Counted from the first letter of the stretch, positions 35,762 through 46,182 are shown. The stretch: 49,635 nucleotides of DNA from Deltaproteobacteria bacterium RIFOXYA12_FULL_61_11 (GCA_001799195.1 MGSU01000091.1:1-49635); one strand, 5' to 3'. Notes: generated from the sequence alone by a model not told the origin. Translations and numbers: made by a program.

Positions 35762-36705
35762 TGCGCATCTCCTCCTTTTACCCTACTTGCCGTTATTGAT
35801 CTCAACAACTGCCCATCGAGGGGACAGGATCGAAGATACGGTCGATACCGGCGCAAGCATAGAGGGCATTCGAGTAGCCCCGGGTCATCCTGAGAGCTTT
35901 TAACCAGACGAGATTGTAGCTCGTGCAAGGCGGCAACATTGGCCGTGGTTCGTGCTGGTCCTGGGGTGGAGAGTGCTAGCTCGAGAACTGCTTCAGCCGA
36001 CCTCCGATAACGAATCTGTCCTGTGTAATCTCCCAGAGCGGCCATTCTTTGTACCAACAGTTCGAACAGAGCGAAGCAATCCACTTGTCCGGTTGCAAGT
36101 TCGAGATGCCCTGGCGCAAAGTTCCTATGGAGGATCCGCTCGAGGATAGCAGCAAGTGCTCGCACGCGGGTCTCCCGCACCAACTTCTCGTACTCCGTCT
36201 GGTCGATTGGCTCTCCGTAGAGCACACGGGATTGTTCCTCGCCCATCCTAACAAGTCGGAGGTCGAGAACGAGCGTGATTTCTATAGCATCGCCAAGTGG
36301 TTCCTTCAATAGCTTTTGTACTGTTCTCTCCAAGCTCTCCGCAGCAGCAAGACAGGTGAGATTTTCTCGAGCCAGGGCAGACTCGAACCATCTTCGAGCA
36401 GTTTGGTTTTCTGGTTCTCGGATTCGCTGCTGTCCGGTCATCAGCATGGATGATAGCTGCAGAGCTTGCGCTTCTTGCGTCAACCCCAGTAGAATCAGCC
36501 CAATTCTGGTTCCATCCTGGAAGAATCGCGGTCCTTGCGTGAGGATCAATCCTAACGCTTGTTCAGCCGTCGCAAGATTCCCCTGCCCGAGAGCTTCCAG
36601 CCCACGAGCTTGAAAATCGAGCGGCGAACGCTGGGGTAAAGCGAACGTGGAACAAGGTAGAACACACCCGAAACACCAGAGGAAAAGCAACCCGAGCCGG
36701 ATCAT
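35758..36705 (-). CDS. Protein with signal-like N-terminus, helical repeats and C-terminal zinc ribbon
   Basis: 315 residues; ATG 36705 overlaps the upstream stop as ATGA. The N-terminus (MIRLGLLFLWCFGCVLPCSTFA) looks like a signal peptide, possibly lipoprotein. The middle is helical with TPR-like stretches (GLEALGQGNLATAEQALGLIL). Near the C-terminus, CPLCLRRYRPYLRSCPLDG is a CxxC...CPxDG zinc ribbon of the type common in deltaproteobacterial cytoplasmic proteins. An exported zinc ribbon is odd, so the N-terminus may be an uncleaved anchor facing inward. The role is unknown; it is chained to FrzS-like and PilZ genes. Confidence 0.7.
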   Translation of the reverse strand: MIRLGLLFLWCFGCVLPCSTFALPQRSPLDFQARGLEALGQGNLATAEQALGLILTQGPRFFQDGTRIGLILLGLTQEAQALQLSSMLMTGQQRIREPENQTARRWFESALARENLTCLAAAESLERTVQKLLKEPLGDAIEITLVLDLRLVRMGEEQSRVLYGEPIDQTEYEKLVRETRVRALAAILERILHRNFAPGHLELATGQVDCFALFELLVQRMAALGDYTGQIRYRRSAEAVLELALSTPGPARTTANVAALHELQSRLVKSSQDDPGLLECPLCLRRYRPYLRSCPLDGQLLRSITASRVKGGDAQ

Positions 36706-38549
36706 TGTAAATGCATCTCGCGTAACTTGCGCAGAACCAACTCGAGTCGTTCGAGGGTTCCCCGAAGCTGGCCGACCCCCTCAGCCAAAACCTCGAAGAT
36801 TTCCCCGATGGCAGCATCCCGCCCCCTGTTCTGTATTGAGGGGGAAGCTCCTGCGAAAGACTCTTGGTCCAACTCGACCTCGTCCGTTGTGCGCTCTGTT
36901 CTTGTTTCCTGCAATCCCTCCAATAGACTCAGCGTAGCAGCACCCCTGCTTACTCTAGGTTCAGGTAGAATCTTTCGGGTAGAGGGGGGATCTTCTTGAG
37001 CAGGATCCAAGCCTGGAAACAGGGGTTCTTCCTCGAATGCCAGATTCTCGATCTCTTCCCCTCCGTTCTCTCCTCGGAAAGCCTCATCTATAAGCTCGTC
37101 CTCTTCAGAGTTGTGATCATCTCCCGCCCAAGGCCCTTCGACCTCGACTGAGTTACCCGTGCCCTCTGATGAATCGTCTTGGATTTCTCCTAATTCTTCG
37201 GGTAACGCAGCAACTGCCTCCTCCAACTCGAAGGTGAGACTAACGTCATTATCTTCCACTTCAACCGATTCTCCGTGGTTCCTTGGTCCTACCCTCAAAC
37301 CGTCGCTTATCTCTTTCTCGGTACTCTCAACCTCGTCGTCGAGCACTGGTCCTTCACTCACTTCTCTTTCGAGGATTACGTCTCCTTTTTCTTCTGAGTG
37401 AAAAAGTGGTTCTAGATCGAACACTACTACACCCTGTGCAACGTCTTCTTCTGACACTTCCTCATCGACAATCTTCATTTTCCCGCTTGCTGCTGCTCCG
37501 CTCGAAGGGAGGTCGCATTCAAGATCACCTCCTACTAAGGTCTGACCTTCGAGTGCGGCGAATTCTTGCTCGAGTTCTTCAGAAGAGAGTTCTCGTTCCA
37601 GGGCTTCTTGATTGACTAACTCCGCGCTCGAAATACCCGTCAAATCGTCGAGATCGACATCATCTTCTTCATCAGAAAAGGTTGGTGGAGTGATCCCTCG
37701 TGTTTCTCCTTCATCATCATCTTCAAAGATCTCGCCGGACAAAATCTTGCCCTCTTCGGCTGTTAATTCCTCTTCCGGCATCGGTTCCGCTCCGAGGTGT
37801 GAAACCTCGGACAGATCGTCTAGATCATCAAGGGCAAGGCCTTCAGCCTTGCTCCGAGAGAGGACATCTTTTGACCTCGGCGCTGAGAGTTCAGTAACCT
37901 CTTCATCCCCGATGAAAGAAATATCCTGTTCCTCGAGATCCTCGAGCACAACCATCCCTGGCTTGCTCTTCCTCCTCTCTGGTATCAACTCCTCCTCAAC
38001 CTCTGTCGCTTCGGCAAATGCACCTTCTTGGTCTTCGGCGGTAAATTCAGCCGGTATTGTTTCGTCAACTTCCTCCTCCGAAAAGAGAATTTCACCAGCC
38101 CTTTTAATCGCAATTTCGGTGGTCTCCGCCTTTCCGAGAAACAACACATCGTCTTCGTCTTGACCCTTCCAACCGAGCAGGGTCTCAAGAGTTAAATCGA
38201 GATCCTCGGCTCCTACTGGTTTATGCAGATAGTAATCGGCCCGAGCCTTCAACTTCTTGTGGCTGATAAAAGTCTCCTCCGAGGCTACTTTTGAGGTGAT
38301 GACGAGCGGAATATCCTTGAATTGTTCGTTATTTTTCAGTTTTTTGCAGATAAAAAACCCGTTCACTGTGTCTAGTTCTGCACACAAAAAGATGAGGTCC
38401 GGCAGTGCATCCGCTCGAGACTTGAGCTGTTCGATAGCCTCTAGTCCATCCCTAGATATCAAGGTTGTGATCTTTCTCTCCTCGAGAAGCTCTTCGAGTT
38501 CGGCCAGGGAGATCTCGTCTTGGTCGATCAGCATCACGGTCCTATTCAT
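36702..38549 (-). CDS. FrzS-like pseudo-receiver protein with long acidic region
   Basis: 615 residues; AAAAGGAGAGAG precedes ATG 38549. Residues 1-125 are a receiver fold (VMLIDQDEISLAELEEL, DLIFLCAELDTVNGFFICKKLKN, IPLVITSKV, ADYYLHKPVGAEDL). The phospho-Asp position is Cys (FLCAEL), so it cannot be phosphorylated normally. The NGFFICKKLK...HKKLKA...YLHKPV wording is strikingly like the pseudo-receiver of Myxococcus FrzS, a pole-to-pole motility protein. Residues about 130-570 are extremely Glu/Asp-rich and low in complexity. The last 40 residues (IFEVLAEGVGQLRGTLERLELVLRKL) form an amphipathic coiled coil. It is probably a scaffold for motility or polarity, with MglA (27496) as a candidate partner. 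Confidence 0.8.
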   Translation of the reverse strand: MNRTVMLIDQDEISLAELEELLEERKITTLISRDGLEAIEQLKSRADALPDLIFLCAELDTVNGFFICKKLKNNEQFKDIPLVITSKVASEETFISHKKLKARADYYLHKPVGAEDLDLTLETLLGWKGQDEDDVLFLGKAETTEIAIKRAGEILFSEEEVDETIPAEFTAEDQEGAFAEATEVEEELIPERRKSKPGMVVLEDLEEQDISFIGDEEVTELSAPRSKDVLSRSKAEGLALDDLDDLSEVSHLGAEPMPEEELTAEEGKILSGEIFEDDDEGETRGITPPTFSDEEDDVDLDDLTGISSAELVNQEALERELSSEELEQEFAALEGQTLVGGDLECDLPSSGAAASGKMKIVDEEVSEEDVAQGVVVFDLEPLFHSEEKGDVILEREVSEGPVLDDEVESTEKEISDGLRVGPRNHGESVEVEDNDVSLTFELEEAVAALPEELGEIQDDSSEGTGNSVEVEGPWAGDDHNSEEDELIDEAFRGENGGEEIENLAFEEEPLFPGLDPAQEDPPSTRKILPEPRVSRGAATLSLLEGLQETRTERTTDEVELDQESFAGASPSIQNRGRDAAIGEIFEVLAEGVGQLRGTLERLELVLRKLREMHLQ

Positions 38550-38579
38550 GCGTCCCTCTCTCCTTTTCCAAGTCTTACC

Positions 38580-40193
38580 TCATCCTCCCGAATTCGGGCG
38601 ATAGGTCAGGACTGAGCCTACGGCCACAAGGTGCCGGTTCAGTAGCCTATCCTTGTCCATACTCCATAAACCATAGCCGAGATCAATCTCCAACAGCAAA
38701 CCGGGCTGCCATTCCAGGGTCCATCGTGAACAACCCCCGCGCATGACAATCTCCCCTGTCCGTTCGAGGAACCCGGAGCGTCCGAGAAAACCTTCACCTG
38801 TCTGTACCACGAAAGGATCACCAGCGTGCCGTTCGTGGAACAACCATCCAACCACACGGGCCTCAGGCCGCAAGTGAAACCGTACCGTCAACCGATATCC
38901 CATCGCTGCAGGACCCAGGGATGACCCGAGAATTCTGCTATCGGCAGTGAATCCCGAGAGATGGAGTTGATGCCCATACAGTCCTGGAGAGGTCCTGACG
39001 ATCTCTGCACCGACCTCTACTGTGCCACGGACAAGAAGGTTTGCCAAATTACCCCCAAGACCATAAGATAGTGATTCCGGTCTGGAGAAAGGAAACGCTT
39101 CCTTCCCATCGGCAGGAATGGGAGAAGCTAACTCTCCGTAGAACGTGAGCATGCGAAGGAAATCCACCCTACCGTCCAAGCCCGCGATAGCGGGACTGAG
39201 AGCATACCCCTCATCATTCGTTGCAATATCTCCTACCAGGTCCCCAAGTCCTTGTCTAAACGAATATTCCGGAGAACCTTGCCCTCCAATGAGTTGAATT
39301 CTGCCCAAACCCAGTTCCAGGGCTCGCCCCGGCTTCCAGGAGCATTTCACACCGAGGATGCGACTTTGAGGATACCGCCAACGTTCCCCAGGTAGTGTTG
39401 CGAGAAAAGCAGTATACCGCACCAGACCGAGCCCGAACCCTTGAATCGGTACATCGTTACCAAGGATGATAAGCGGCCATCCGAACGGATTCCCCAACGC
39501 TTCATCACTGGTATCAAGTAGAAGCCCCCCACTCTCCAATTGCCCCCAGGCTAGGTTCTCTCTACCAATAATCAGGACATGCCCCCAGAGATTGAAACGC
39601 AGATGAGCTCGGCGTAACGCAACCGTGAAATCAAGATTCTCTTCTCGTGGTACTCTCCAGGCTAGCCGGGGTTCCAAAATTATCTCAAATAGTTCTAACA
39701 CATTGAACCAGATCGTTGTTTCAAAACCAAAAGCAGTCCCCAGTATGGGATGAACTCCATGCCCGTGCTCCGACATGGGATCGATGAGGGCTTCGACGAA
39801 TCCCGGATGATTGGTCAACGGGGCTTGTCTGTAGGAGGCATCGATCCGGACATCAAGAGTGCGTAAGAAGATCCGTTGGCGAGTCTCAGCTTTACTGCCG
39901 TCTGCATTGAAGTTCTCGAACTCAGCACGGTATTGTTCCACCATGCTTCGCAACAAGGCATCATGGTAGGCAACCAATTCAGCAGGTATTTCGATCCGCC
40001 CATGAAACGCCTCTTCTAAAAGCCGCGCGGTATAGAGCCGAGATATTGGCCGCTGCCCATGTATGTAGGAGGAAAGGGTTCCCAGGGTCTGGAGCTGTCG
40101 TAACCGCTCAAGATGATCATCTTCCAGCGCCAAGTCGGCAGCGAATAGCGTGTAACCAGAAAGGTACACCACTGCCGCAAACAGTGATCTCAC
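38580..40193 (-). CDS. Wzi-like outer-membrane beta-barrel (capsule/polysaccharide assembly)
   Basis: 537 residues; GTG 40193 overlaps the uxs stop as GTGA. A signal peptide ([16 protein letters not shown]) is followed by a helical N-terminal part ([36 protein letters not shown]) and then alternating strands with aromatic girdles up to the C-terminus ([29 protein letters not shown]). Size and pattern fit the Wzi/capsule-assembly family: an 18-strand barrel that holds surface polysaccharide in E. coli. Identity is from overall pattern, not a single motif. It follows uxs, a nucleotide-sugar gene, which supports a polysaccharide role. Confidence 0.65.
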   Translation of the reverse strand: MRSLFAAVVYLSGYTLFAADLALEDDHLERLRQLQTLGTLSSYIHGQRPISRLYTARLLEEAFHGRIEIPAELVAYHDALLRSMVEQYRAEFENFNADGSKAETRQRIFLRTLDVRIDASYRQAPLTNHPGFVEALIDPMSEHGHGVHPILGTAFGFETTIWFNVLELFEIILEPRLAWRVPREENLDFTVALRRAHLRFNLWGHVLIIGRENLAWGQLESGGLLLDTSDEALGNPFGWPLIILGNDVPIQGFGLGLVRYTAFLATLPGERWRYPQSRILGVKCSWKPGRALELGLGRIQLIGGQGSPEYSFRQGLGDLVGDIATNDEGYALSPAIAGLDGRVDFLRMLTFYGELASPIPADGKEAFPFSRPESLSYGLGGNLANLLVRGTVEVGAEIVRTSPGLYGHQLHLSGFTADSRILGSSLGPAAMGYRLTVRFHLRPEARVVGWLFHERHAGDPFVVQTGEGFLGRSGFLERTGEIVMRGGCSRWTLEWQPGLLLEIDLGYGLWSMDKDRLLNRHLVAVGSVLTYRPNSGG

Positions 40194-41122
40194 GATCTTA
40201 GTTTCCCACGGAAAAACGCGATCGTTCGTTCCAAACCTTCTTCAACAGCGACAAGCGGCTCGTACCCTAAGACTGAACGAGCTACACCAAGATCCGGCTG
40301 CCGTCTGGTCGGGTCATCTTTGGGTAAAGGTAAGCGTTGTATTTTTGACCGAGAATCGGTCATACGTAAGATCAGTTCAGCCAACTCGAGAATGGTCCTC
40401 TCATCATCATTGCCGAGATTAACAGGTCCTTTCAGCGTTGGGTGATCCATTGCTTGAATCATACCCCGTATAAGATCATCAACATAACAGAACGACCGGG
40501 TTTGGTTGCCTTCACCATAAATGGTGAGGTCTTCCCCACGTAAAGCTTGAACAATGAAATTGCTGATAACCCTTCCGTCATCTTCTGCCATACGCGGACC
40601 ATAGGTATTAAAAATTCTGATTACCCGGATGTCCACGCCGCTGTTACGATGATAATCAAACATGAGGGTCTCGGCCACCCGTTTGCCTTCATCGTAACAA
40701 CTCCTCGGCCCTATCGGATTAACATTGCCCCAATAACTCTCGACCTGGGGGTGGACGAGTGGATCTCCGTAAACCTCGCTGGTCGACGCCTGAAGCACGG
40801 TAGCCCCAACACGTTTGGCAATACCGAGCATATGCAGGGTTCCGAGGATGTTGGTCTTGATAGTTTTTACCGGATTGTGCTGATAGTGGTGCGGGGAAGC
40901 GGGACAGGCCAGGTTGTATATCTGGTCAACCTCAAGCAGAATAGGCTCGACGATATCATGCCGTACAATTTCAAAGCCCGACCACTCGAAGAGATGGGCA
41001 ATATTGCTTTTCTTGCCAGTGAAGAAATTGTCCAGACAGATGACCTCATATCCCCGTTGTAAAAGGGTTTCGCAAAGATGAGACCCCAGGAATCCTGCTC
41101 CTCCTGTCACTAATACTCGCAT
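40190..41122 (-). CDS. uxs: UDP-glucuronate decarboxylase (UDP-xylose synthase)
   Basis: 310 residues from ATG 41122 (GGAGGG upstream); the track adds 13 residues. An extended short-chain dehydrogenase: NAD-binding [12 protein letters not shown], YxxxK catalytic pair in [21 protein letters not shown], and FNTYGPRM. The combination [16 protein letters not shown] is diagnostic of UXS within the epimerase superfamily. It converts UDP-glucuronate to UDP-xylose (via UDP-4-keto), supplying xylose or 4-amino-arabinose-type sugars for surface glycans. Confidence 0.93.
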   Translation of the reverse strand: MRVLVTGGAGFLGSHLCETLLQRGYEVICLDNFFTGKKSNIAHLFEWSGFEIVRHDIVEPILLEVDQIYNLACPASPHHYQHNPVKTIKTNILGTLHMLGIAKRVGATVLQASTSEVYGDPLVHPQVESYWGNVNPIGPRSCYDEGKRVAETLMFDYHRNSGVDIRVIRIFNTYGPRMAEDDGRVISNFIVQALRGEDLTIYGEGNQTRSFCYVDDLIRGMIQAMDHPTLKGPVNLGNDDERTILELAELILRMTDSRSKIQRLPLPKDDPTRRQPDLGVARSVLGYEPLVAVEEGLERTIAFFRGKLRS

Positions 41123-41157
41123 CAAACTCCCTCCTGTTTCATACAATCTGTCCGCTC

Positions 41158-42579
41158 TCATCCTTCGAGACCGAACTTCTCTAACCTCCTTTTGAACGCA
41201 TGCCGACTAATACCAAGAAGCTGCGCCGCGCGTGTGCGATTCCCGCTCGCGCGAATCATGGCTTGATCTACCAAGGCACGTTCACAATGCTCGAATAGGT
41301 CTTGTCCACTGTCGAGTCGGAGTTCGAGAACTACGCGGTCTTCTTCCTCGACCTGACCTTGCAATGGCAATCCCGTATTTCTAGGGGTTTCGAAGGTGAG
41401 CACCTCCCCCTTGGCTAAAATAACCGCTTGCTCGATGATGTTACGTAACTCACGAACATTTCCGGGGAAAGGGTAACTTGTGAGAAACCGCTCCGCCTCC
41501 GCTGAAAATCCTTTGAGGTTCCTACGGAAATCACGGTTGAACTGCTCGAGGAACCGCCTAGCGAGAAACATGACGTCTCCATCGCGCTGTCGGAGAGGTG
41601 GCAGATCAATGGTGAAAACCTTCAGACGGTAATAGAGATCTTCACGAAATAACTTTCTTTCAACCTGGAGATGCAGGTCGTTATTGGTCGCGGCCATGAA
41701 ACGTACATCTACCCGCAGATCTCGAGTTCCGCCAAGTCGGCGGAAGGTTCGCTCTTGCACTAAGCGTAACAACTTGGCCTGGAGTGGCGCTTCGAGGTCC
41801 CCAATTTCATCAAGAAAGAGAGTCCCCCCATTCGCTGCTTCGACCATTCCTGGTTTGGTGCGGGATGCATCGGTAAAGGCCCCCCGCTCATATCCGAATA
41901 GTTCGCTCTCGAGAAGATTCGCGGGCATAGTCGTGCAATCCAACGCCACGAGCGGACGCTTGCTGCGAGGGCTGAGATCATGAATCGCCCTGGCCACCAA
42001 TTCTTTGCCCGTTCCACTTTCACCCTGAATGAGTACCGTGGTGTTTTCGGTCTCGGCTACTTCACGGATCCGACAGAAAACAGCTTGCATCGCCGGACAT
42101 TCACCAAGTAAATTGCGGAAACCGTTCTGTTCACTCTGCCGTTCCCGGAATACCGATAGATCACGCTCCATGATAATGAGATCAAGGTTCTTGCGCACCT
42201 TGAAAATCAACTCTGGTAAGTCCATGGACTTGACCAAGAAATCTTTGGCGCCATGGTTTACCGCCTCTACCGCCGCCTCAACACTGCCGTAGGCCGTCAT
42301 CATCATGAAAGTAACCGGGTGTCCCTCTGCGCGAAGACGCTTGAGGAGCTCCAATCCAGTCATGTGAGGGAGGAGATAATCACAAAGAACCAAATCATAC
42401 TCTTTCCCAAGAATCTCTCGATAGGCTGTTATTCCATCATGACAACACTCGACGAGATAGCCTTCTCGCTCGAGTAACTTTCGCAACGCTCTAGCGAAAA
42501 CCTCCTCATCATCCACGATGAGTATCCTTTTCGTACTTCCCCCACGCGCGGTATTGCTCAATACAGGGTTCCTGACCAT
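41158..42579 (-). CDS. NtrC-family sigma-54-dependent response regulator
   Basis: 473 residues. Receiver (about 15-130) with phospho-Asp in [13 protein letters not shown] and Lys in FLVKS. The AAA+ domain has Walker [17 protein letters not shown], the sigma-54-contacting loop YERGAFTDA, Walker [14 protein letters not shown] and the R-finger region [11 protein letters not shown]. The C-terminal Fis-type helix-turn-helix is [36 protein letters not shown]. It opens sigma-54 promoters. The only kinase in the operon is at 45367, so the two are a likely pair separated by glmU-glmS. Confidence 0.95.
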   Translation of the reverse strand: MVRNPVLSNTARGGSTKRILIVDDEEVFARALRKLLEREGYLVECCHDGITAYREILGKEYDLVLCDYLLPHMTGLELLKRLRAEGHPVTFMMMTAYGSVEAAVEAVNHGAKDFLVKSMDLPELIFKVRKNLDLIIMERDLSVFRERQSEQNGFRNLLGECPAMQAVFCRIREVAETENTTVLIQGESGTGKELVARAIHDLSPRSKRPLVALDCTTMPANLLESELFGYERGAFTDASRTKPGMVEAANGGTLFLDEIGDLEAPLQAKLLRLVQERTFRRLGGTRDLRVDVRFMAATNNDLHLQVERKLFREDLYYRLKVFTIDLPPLRQRDGDVMFLARRFLEQFNRDFRRNLKGFSAEAERFLTSYPFPGNVRELRNIIEQAVILAKGEVLTFETPRNTGLPLQGQVEEEDRVVLELRLDSGQDLFEHCERALVDQAMIRASGNRTRAAQLLGISRHAFKRRLEKFGLEG

Positions 42580-42588
42580 TTTACTCGC

Positions 42589-44418
42589 TCACTCAACGGT
42601 CACACTTTTAGCCAGATTGCGCGGCTGATCCACATCGGTTCCGAGCAGAACAGCGATCGAGTAAGCGAGGTATTGAAGCGGAATAACGGTGAGCAGTGGG
42701 GAGAGTACTTCAGCACACAGAGGTAGGGAAAATACTTCATCGCAGAATTGAGGAGTGCTGTGATCTCCCTCGGTGATGATCCCAATAACCTTGCCATTCC
42801 TGGCTTTGGCCTCCTCAAGATTGCTTAGGATCTTCTCGTGGGTGCGACTACCCATAGGGGCTACTACCACAACAGGCATATGTTCGTCGATTAAGGCAAT
42901 CGGGCCGTGTTTCATTTCCCCCGCTGCATATCCCTCCGCATGGATATAGGAAATTTCTTTGAGTTTCAGAGCCCCTTCTAGCGCTATGGGATAATTGATC
43001 CCTCGTCCTAGATAGAGGAAATCCCGACAATGGAAAAATCGATGAGAGATATTGTCGAGTTCTACGAGCCTATCTAGGACACTAGAAATCAGAGGAGGTA
43101 TACGTAACAATCCAAGGACAATATCGTGTTCATGCTCAAGGGGTAGTTTTCCGTTTTTGCGACCAAGATACAAGCTCAAGAGATAGAGCATTGCCAACTG
43201 GGTGGTAAAAGCCTTGGTCGAAGCAACTCCTATCTCGGGTCCGGCATGTGTGAAGAGTACATGATCGGCACTTCTGGCAATGGTAGAGTCTATCACGTTG
43301 CAAATAGCAACCGTTATTGCCCCACGCCCTTTTGCTTCGTTCATCGCCGCCAATGTATCAGCCGTTTCCCCTGACTGAGAGATGGGTACGACCAATGTGT
43401 CAGGAAGTACGATGGGGTCACGGTACCGGTATTCAGAAGAGAGATCGACTTCCACAGGTATTCTCGCCAGTTTCTCTATCAAGAATTTACCCACCATACA
43501 AGCATGACCTGCGGTTCCACATCCCAAGAGGACGACCTTTGACACCTGGCTCAATTCGGACACATTCTCGAGCTCCTCAAGGATAATCCGATTGGTGGAT
43601 TTATCTACGCGCTCCATAATGGTATCAATCAACGCTCGTGGTTGTTCGTGAATCTCCTTGAGCATGAAATGTTTATACCCGAGTTTTTCTACCATGATCG
43701 GTGACCACGTGACGTTGTGTGACGACCGTTCTACAATCTCAAGGTTCCTATCGTAAATAACCACCTTCTGTCGCGTTACCACCGCGATCTCGTCGTCCTC
43801 GAGGTGTTTGATCTCACGCGTATAGTTGACTATTGCAGGAATATCTGATGCAATGAATTGTTCATCTTTCCCACATCCGATGACCAGGGGACTGTTCCGT
43901 TTTGTGGCAATAAAACGATCTGGCTCACTCGTGGCAAGAATTCCGAGGGCGAAAGACCCTTCCAGCCGCGAAACTGCGATTTTCACAGCATGAACGAAGT
44001 CATATCCTGTGTCGAACGCTCGTTGGATGAGGTGGGCAATGACTTCAGTGTCAGTCTCAGAGTAAAATTCGTGCCCCTCGAGCATAAGGGATCGCTTTAA
44101 TTCAAGATAGTTCTCCACAATACCATTGTGCACGATAACAATATTCCCGTGACGGTGTGGATGTGCATTGGTTTCACTCGGTTTACCATGGGTAGCCCAA
44201 CGCGTGTGTCCAATGCCAAGACGCCCGGAAAGATGTCTGTCCCGGAGCTTGTCTCTTAGATTGCTGAGTTTCCCTGCACTCTTGACCACCTCAAGGTCAT
44301 CACCGGTCATCACAGCTACCCCAGCAGAATCATAGCCGCGGTATTCCAATCTCTGTAAACCTTCGAGAATCACCTCTAAGACATCGCGGTCACCAATGTA
44401 ACCAATAATTCCACACAT
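42589..44418 (-). CDS. glmS: Glutamine-fructose-6-phosphate aminotransferase (isomerizing)
   Basis: 609 residues, the standard length. Cys1 nucleophile in MCGIIGYIG with YRGYDSAGVAV, HTRWATHGKPSETNAHPH and VHNGIVENY of the glutaminase half. Two SIS sugar-isomerase domains follow (LLGCGTAGHACMVGKF, PISQSGETADTLAAM; GRGINYPIALEGALKLKEISYIHAEGYAAGEMKHGPIALI). The C-terminus DQPRNLAKSVTVE is complete. It makes glucosamine-6-phosphate for peptidoglycan, lipopolysaccharide and other glycans. It is 4 bp after the glmU-like gene. No glmS ribozyme is seen. Confidence 0.98.
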   Translation of the reverse strand: MCGIIGYIGDRDVLEVILEGLQRLEYRGYDSAGVAVMTGDDLEVVKSAGKLSNLRDKLRDRHLSGRLGIGHTRWATHGKPSETNAHPHRHGNIVIVHNGIVENYLELKRSLMLEGHEFYSETDTEVIAHLIQRAFDTGYDFVHAVKIAVSRLEGSFALGILATSEPDRFIATKRNSPLVIGCGKDEQFIASDIPAIVNYTREIKHLEDDEIAVVTRQKVVIYDRNLEIVERSSHNVTWSPIMVEKLGYKHFMLKEIHEQPRALIDTIMERVDKSTNRIILEELENVSELSQVSKVVLLGCGTAGHACMVGKFLIEKLARIPVEVDLSSEYRYRDPIVLPDTLVVPISQSGETADTLAAMNEAKGRGAITVAICNVIDSTIARSADHVLFTHAGPEIGVASTKAFTTQLAMLYLLSLYLGRKNGKLPLEHEHDIVLGLLRIPPLISSVLDRLVELDNISHRFFHCRDFLYLGRGINYPIALEGALKLKEISYIHAEGYAAGEMKHGPIALIDEHMPVVVVAPMGSRTHEKILSNLEEAKARNGKVIGIITEGDHSTPQFCDEVFSLPLCAEVLSPLLTVIPLQYLAYSIAVLLGTDVDQPRNLAKSVTVE

Positions 44419-44422
44419 AGGG

Positions 44423-45370
44423 TTACCTCTGTCCGCGCCAATTGACTAGCGAATCGTTCGACACTTCTCCGTCAATTACGCTATTTGGGCCTAGTATGCA
44501 ATTCCTGCCGATTCTTGCTCCTCTGTATAAATAACAACCTGGATAAATAACACTATCTTGTCCTATCTTAACTTCAATTTCAATATGAGTTGTCTTGGGA
44601 TCGAGTATGGTAACTCCTGCAGAGAGGTGTTCATCAATGATTCGATCATGAAGACAAGCAGCAACACGGGTAAGGTCGTCACGTGTGTTAACCCCGAGCA
44701 TCTCTCGCTCGTCCTCAAGGAGAAATAGTCCTGCAGTACCTCGAGCGGCTGCCAGCGCAATTACATCGGTAAGATAGTATTCTCTCTGGATATTTTCGGT
44801 GGTTAATTGTTCCAAAGAACCTAGCAAAAAGGGCAAATCAAATAAATATATTGATGAATTCACTAAATTCAGACCCCGAGTTACCGTATCTGCGTCTTTG
44901 TATTCTACGATACGTTGCGGTTTTCCCTTCTCGTCTAATAGTACTCGGCCATATCCCCCGGGTTCTTCTAGCCTCGCCGCGACAAGACACACCTCTTCTT
45001 CTTCCTCACGAGCAAGCAAACGCTCGAGGGTACCAACGCTGACTAACGGGCAATCCCCGGGAACTACCAATACCCGTGTTCCCTGCTCTAGAAGGAATTT
45101 CCGAGAGCACATGACCGCATGACCGGTTCCGAGTTGTTGTTCTTGGAATATCGTAGAAATCTTCCCTACCACGGAATCTAGTATAGAGTGGACCCGCTCC
45201 GCCTGATGTCCAATCACACAACCGATAGAACCACGCACTACTTTTTGTAGTGTATGTATGAGGTGCTCAAGAATAGAGGCCCCATACACAACATGCAAGA
45301 CCTTTATTTCAGATGATTTCATCCTTGTACCTTGTCCTGCCGCTAGTATTAGAGTCGTGCATGAATTCAT
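44423..45370 (-). CDS. glmU: Short GlmU-like UDP-GlcNAc pyrophosphorylase
   Basis: 315 residues; full GlmU is about 450. The uridyltransferase domain is complete: LAAGQGTRMKSSEIKVLH, QEQQLGTGHAVM, VVPGDCPLV, GYGRVLLDEKGKPQRIVEYKDA, NSSIYLF, QREYYLTDVIALA. Only about 50 residues of the hexapeptide (left-handed beta-helix) domain remain (IGQDSVIYPGCYLYRGARIG), ending soon after, so the acetyltransferase active site is missing. It should make UDP-GlcNAc from GlcNAc-1-P but needs another enzyme to acetylate glucosamine-1-P. The stop at NWRGQR shows no remnant downstream, since glmS starts 4 bp later. Confidence 0.85.
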   Translation of the reverse strand: MNSCTTLILAAGQGTRMKSSEIKVLHVVYGASILEHLIHTLQKVVRGSIGCVIGHQAERVHSILDSVVGKISTIFQEQQLGTGHAVMCSRKFLLEQGTRVLVVPGDCPLVSVGTLERLLAREEEEEVCLVAARLEEPGGYGRVLLDEKGKPQRIVEYKDADTVTRGLNLVNSSIYLFDLPFLLGSLEQLTTENIQREYYLTDVIALAAARGTAGLFLLEDEREMLGVNTRDDLTRVAACLHDRIIDEHLSAGVTILDPKTTHIEIEVKIGQDSVIYPGCYLYRGARIGRNCILGPNSVIDGEVSNDSLVNWRGQR

Positions 45371-46182
45371 TTTCCCTCCACAAGCTGTTCAGGGAAGATT
45401 AGCGTCACAGTGGTTCCTTTCCCTGGGCTTGAGCACAATTCAAGATGTCCCCCAATATCTTGCATGAAGCGCTTCGCTAGGTACAATCCAAGCCCTGTCC
45501 CTCCGGCCTTTCCAGAGCTGAAGAATGGCTCAAAGACTCGTTCTAACACTTCGGAGGTCATGCCAATCCCACCATCTTCTACGACTACTGCGCCTCCACC
45601 AACTCGTTTCTCTACTGTGACCTTGATTTTCCCATCATTGTTGCGAACAGCTTGGCAAGCATTGAGGAGTACATTACAGAGCACCTGATCAGCTCTTCCC
45701 CTGTCTAGTATTAATTCTATAGTCTCGAAAGCTCGTTTGTGTTCAATAATTCTATTTCTATTATCTAATTCTTTGATGAAAGTAATCCCGGACGCAACAA
45801 ATTCGTCAAGGTCGACCTGTTTCAAGAGCGTCTCCTCTCCGGTAGAAATTCTTCTCATGGTTTGTATAGTTTCTAAAGCTCGGTGAGATACCATTTTACA
45901 ACTTTCCAGGAGCTTCCCCACATCAGTGAGCATATATTCCAGGTCATGTTCAGACCGAAATCTCTTCAATATTTCATTATCCTCTGGTTCGACCCGGCTT
46001 TTTCCTACAAGGTTGATAAATCCGACAATGGCTTCTCGGTATTCATCCAAGACCTGTAGATTCGCCAGTATCGCATGCAGCGGATTGTTCAGTTCGTGGA
46101 TCAGTCCAGCTGCATGTAACCCTAGCCAAGCCAGTTTTGCAACCCGTACCTCGTCCAATTCTCCTAGCTCTTTCGTTTCCAA
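45367..46182 (-). CDS. Soluble histidine kinase
   Basis: 271 residues. H-box LIHELNNPLHAI holds the phospho-His; the N-box is VLLNACQAV, D-box VVEDGGIGM, F-box FEPFFSSGKAGGTGLGLYLAKRF. The N-terminus has no span or recognised sensor domain, but an insertion of about 60 residues follows the H-box. It lies 11 bp after ftsY and overlaps the glmU-like ATG as ATGA. A likely partner is the NtrC-type regulator at 41158 in the same transcript. Confidence 0.92.
   Translation of the reverse strand: METKELGELDEVRVAKLAWLGLHAAGLIHELNNPLHAILANLQVLDEYREAIVGFINLVGKSRVEPEDNEILKRFRSEHDLEYMLTDVGKLLESCKMVSHRALETIQTMRRISTGEETLLKQVDLDEFVASGITFIKELDNRNRIIEHKRAFETIELILDRGRADQVLCNVLLNACQAVRNNDGKIKVTVEKRVGGGAVVVEDGGIGMTSEVLERVFEPFFSSGKAGGTGLGLYLAKRFMQDIGGHLELCSSPGKGTTVTLIFPEQLVEGK

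Noticed and set aside
44419-44422. glmS ribozyme upstream of glmS
   Set aside because: Only 4 bp separate the glmU-like stop from the glmS start, so no room exists.
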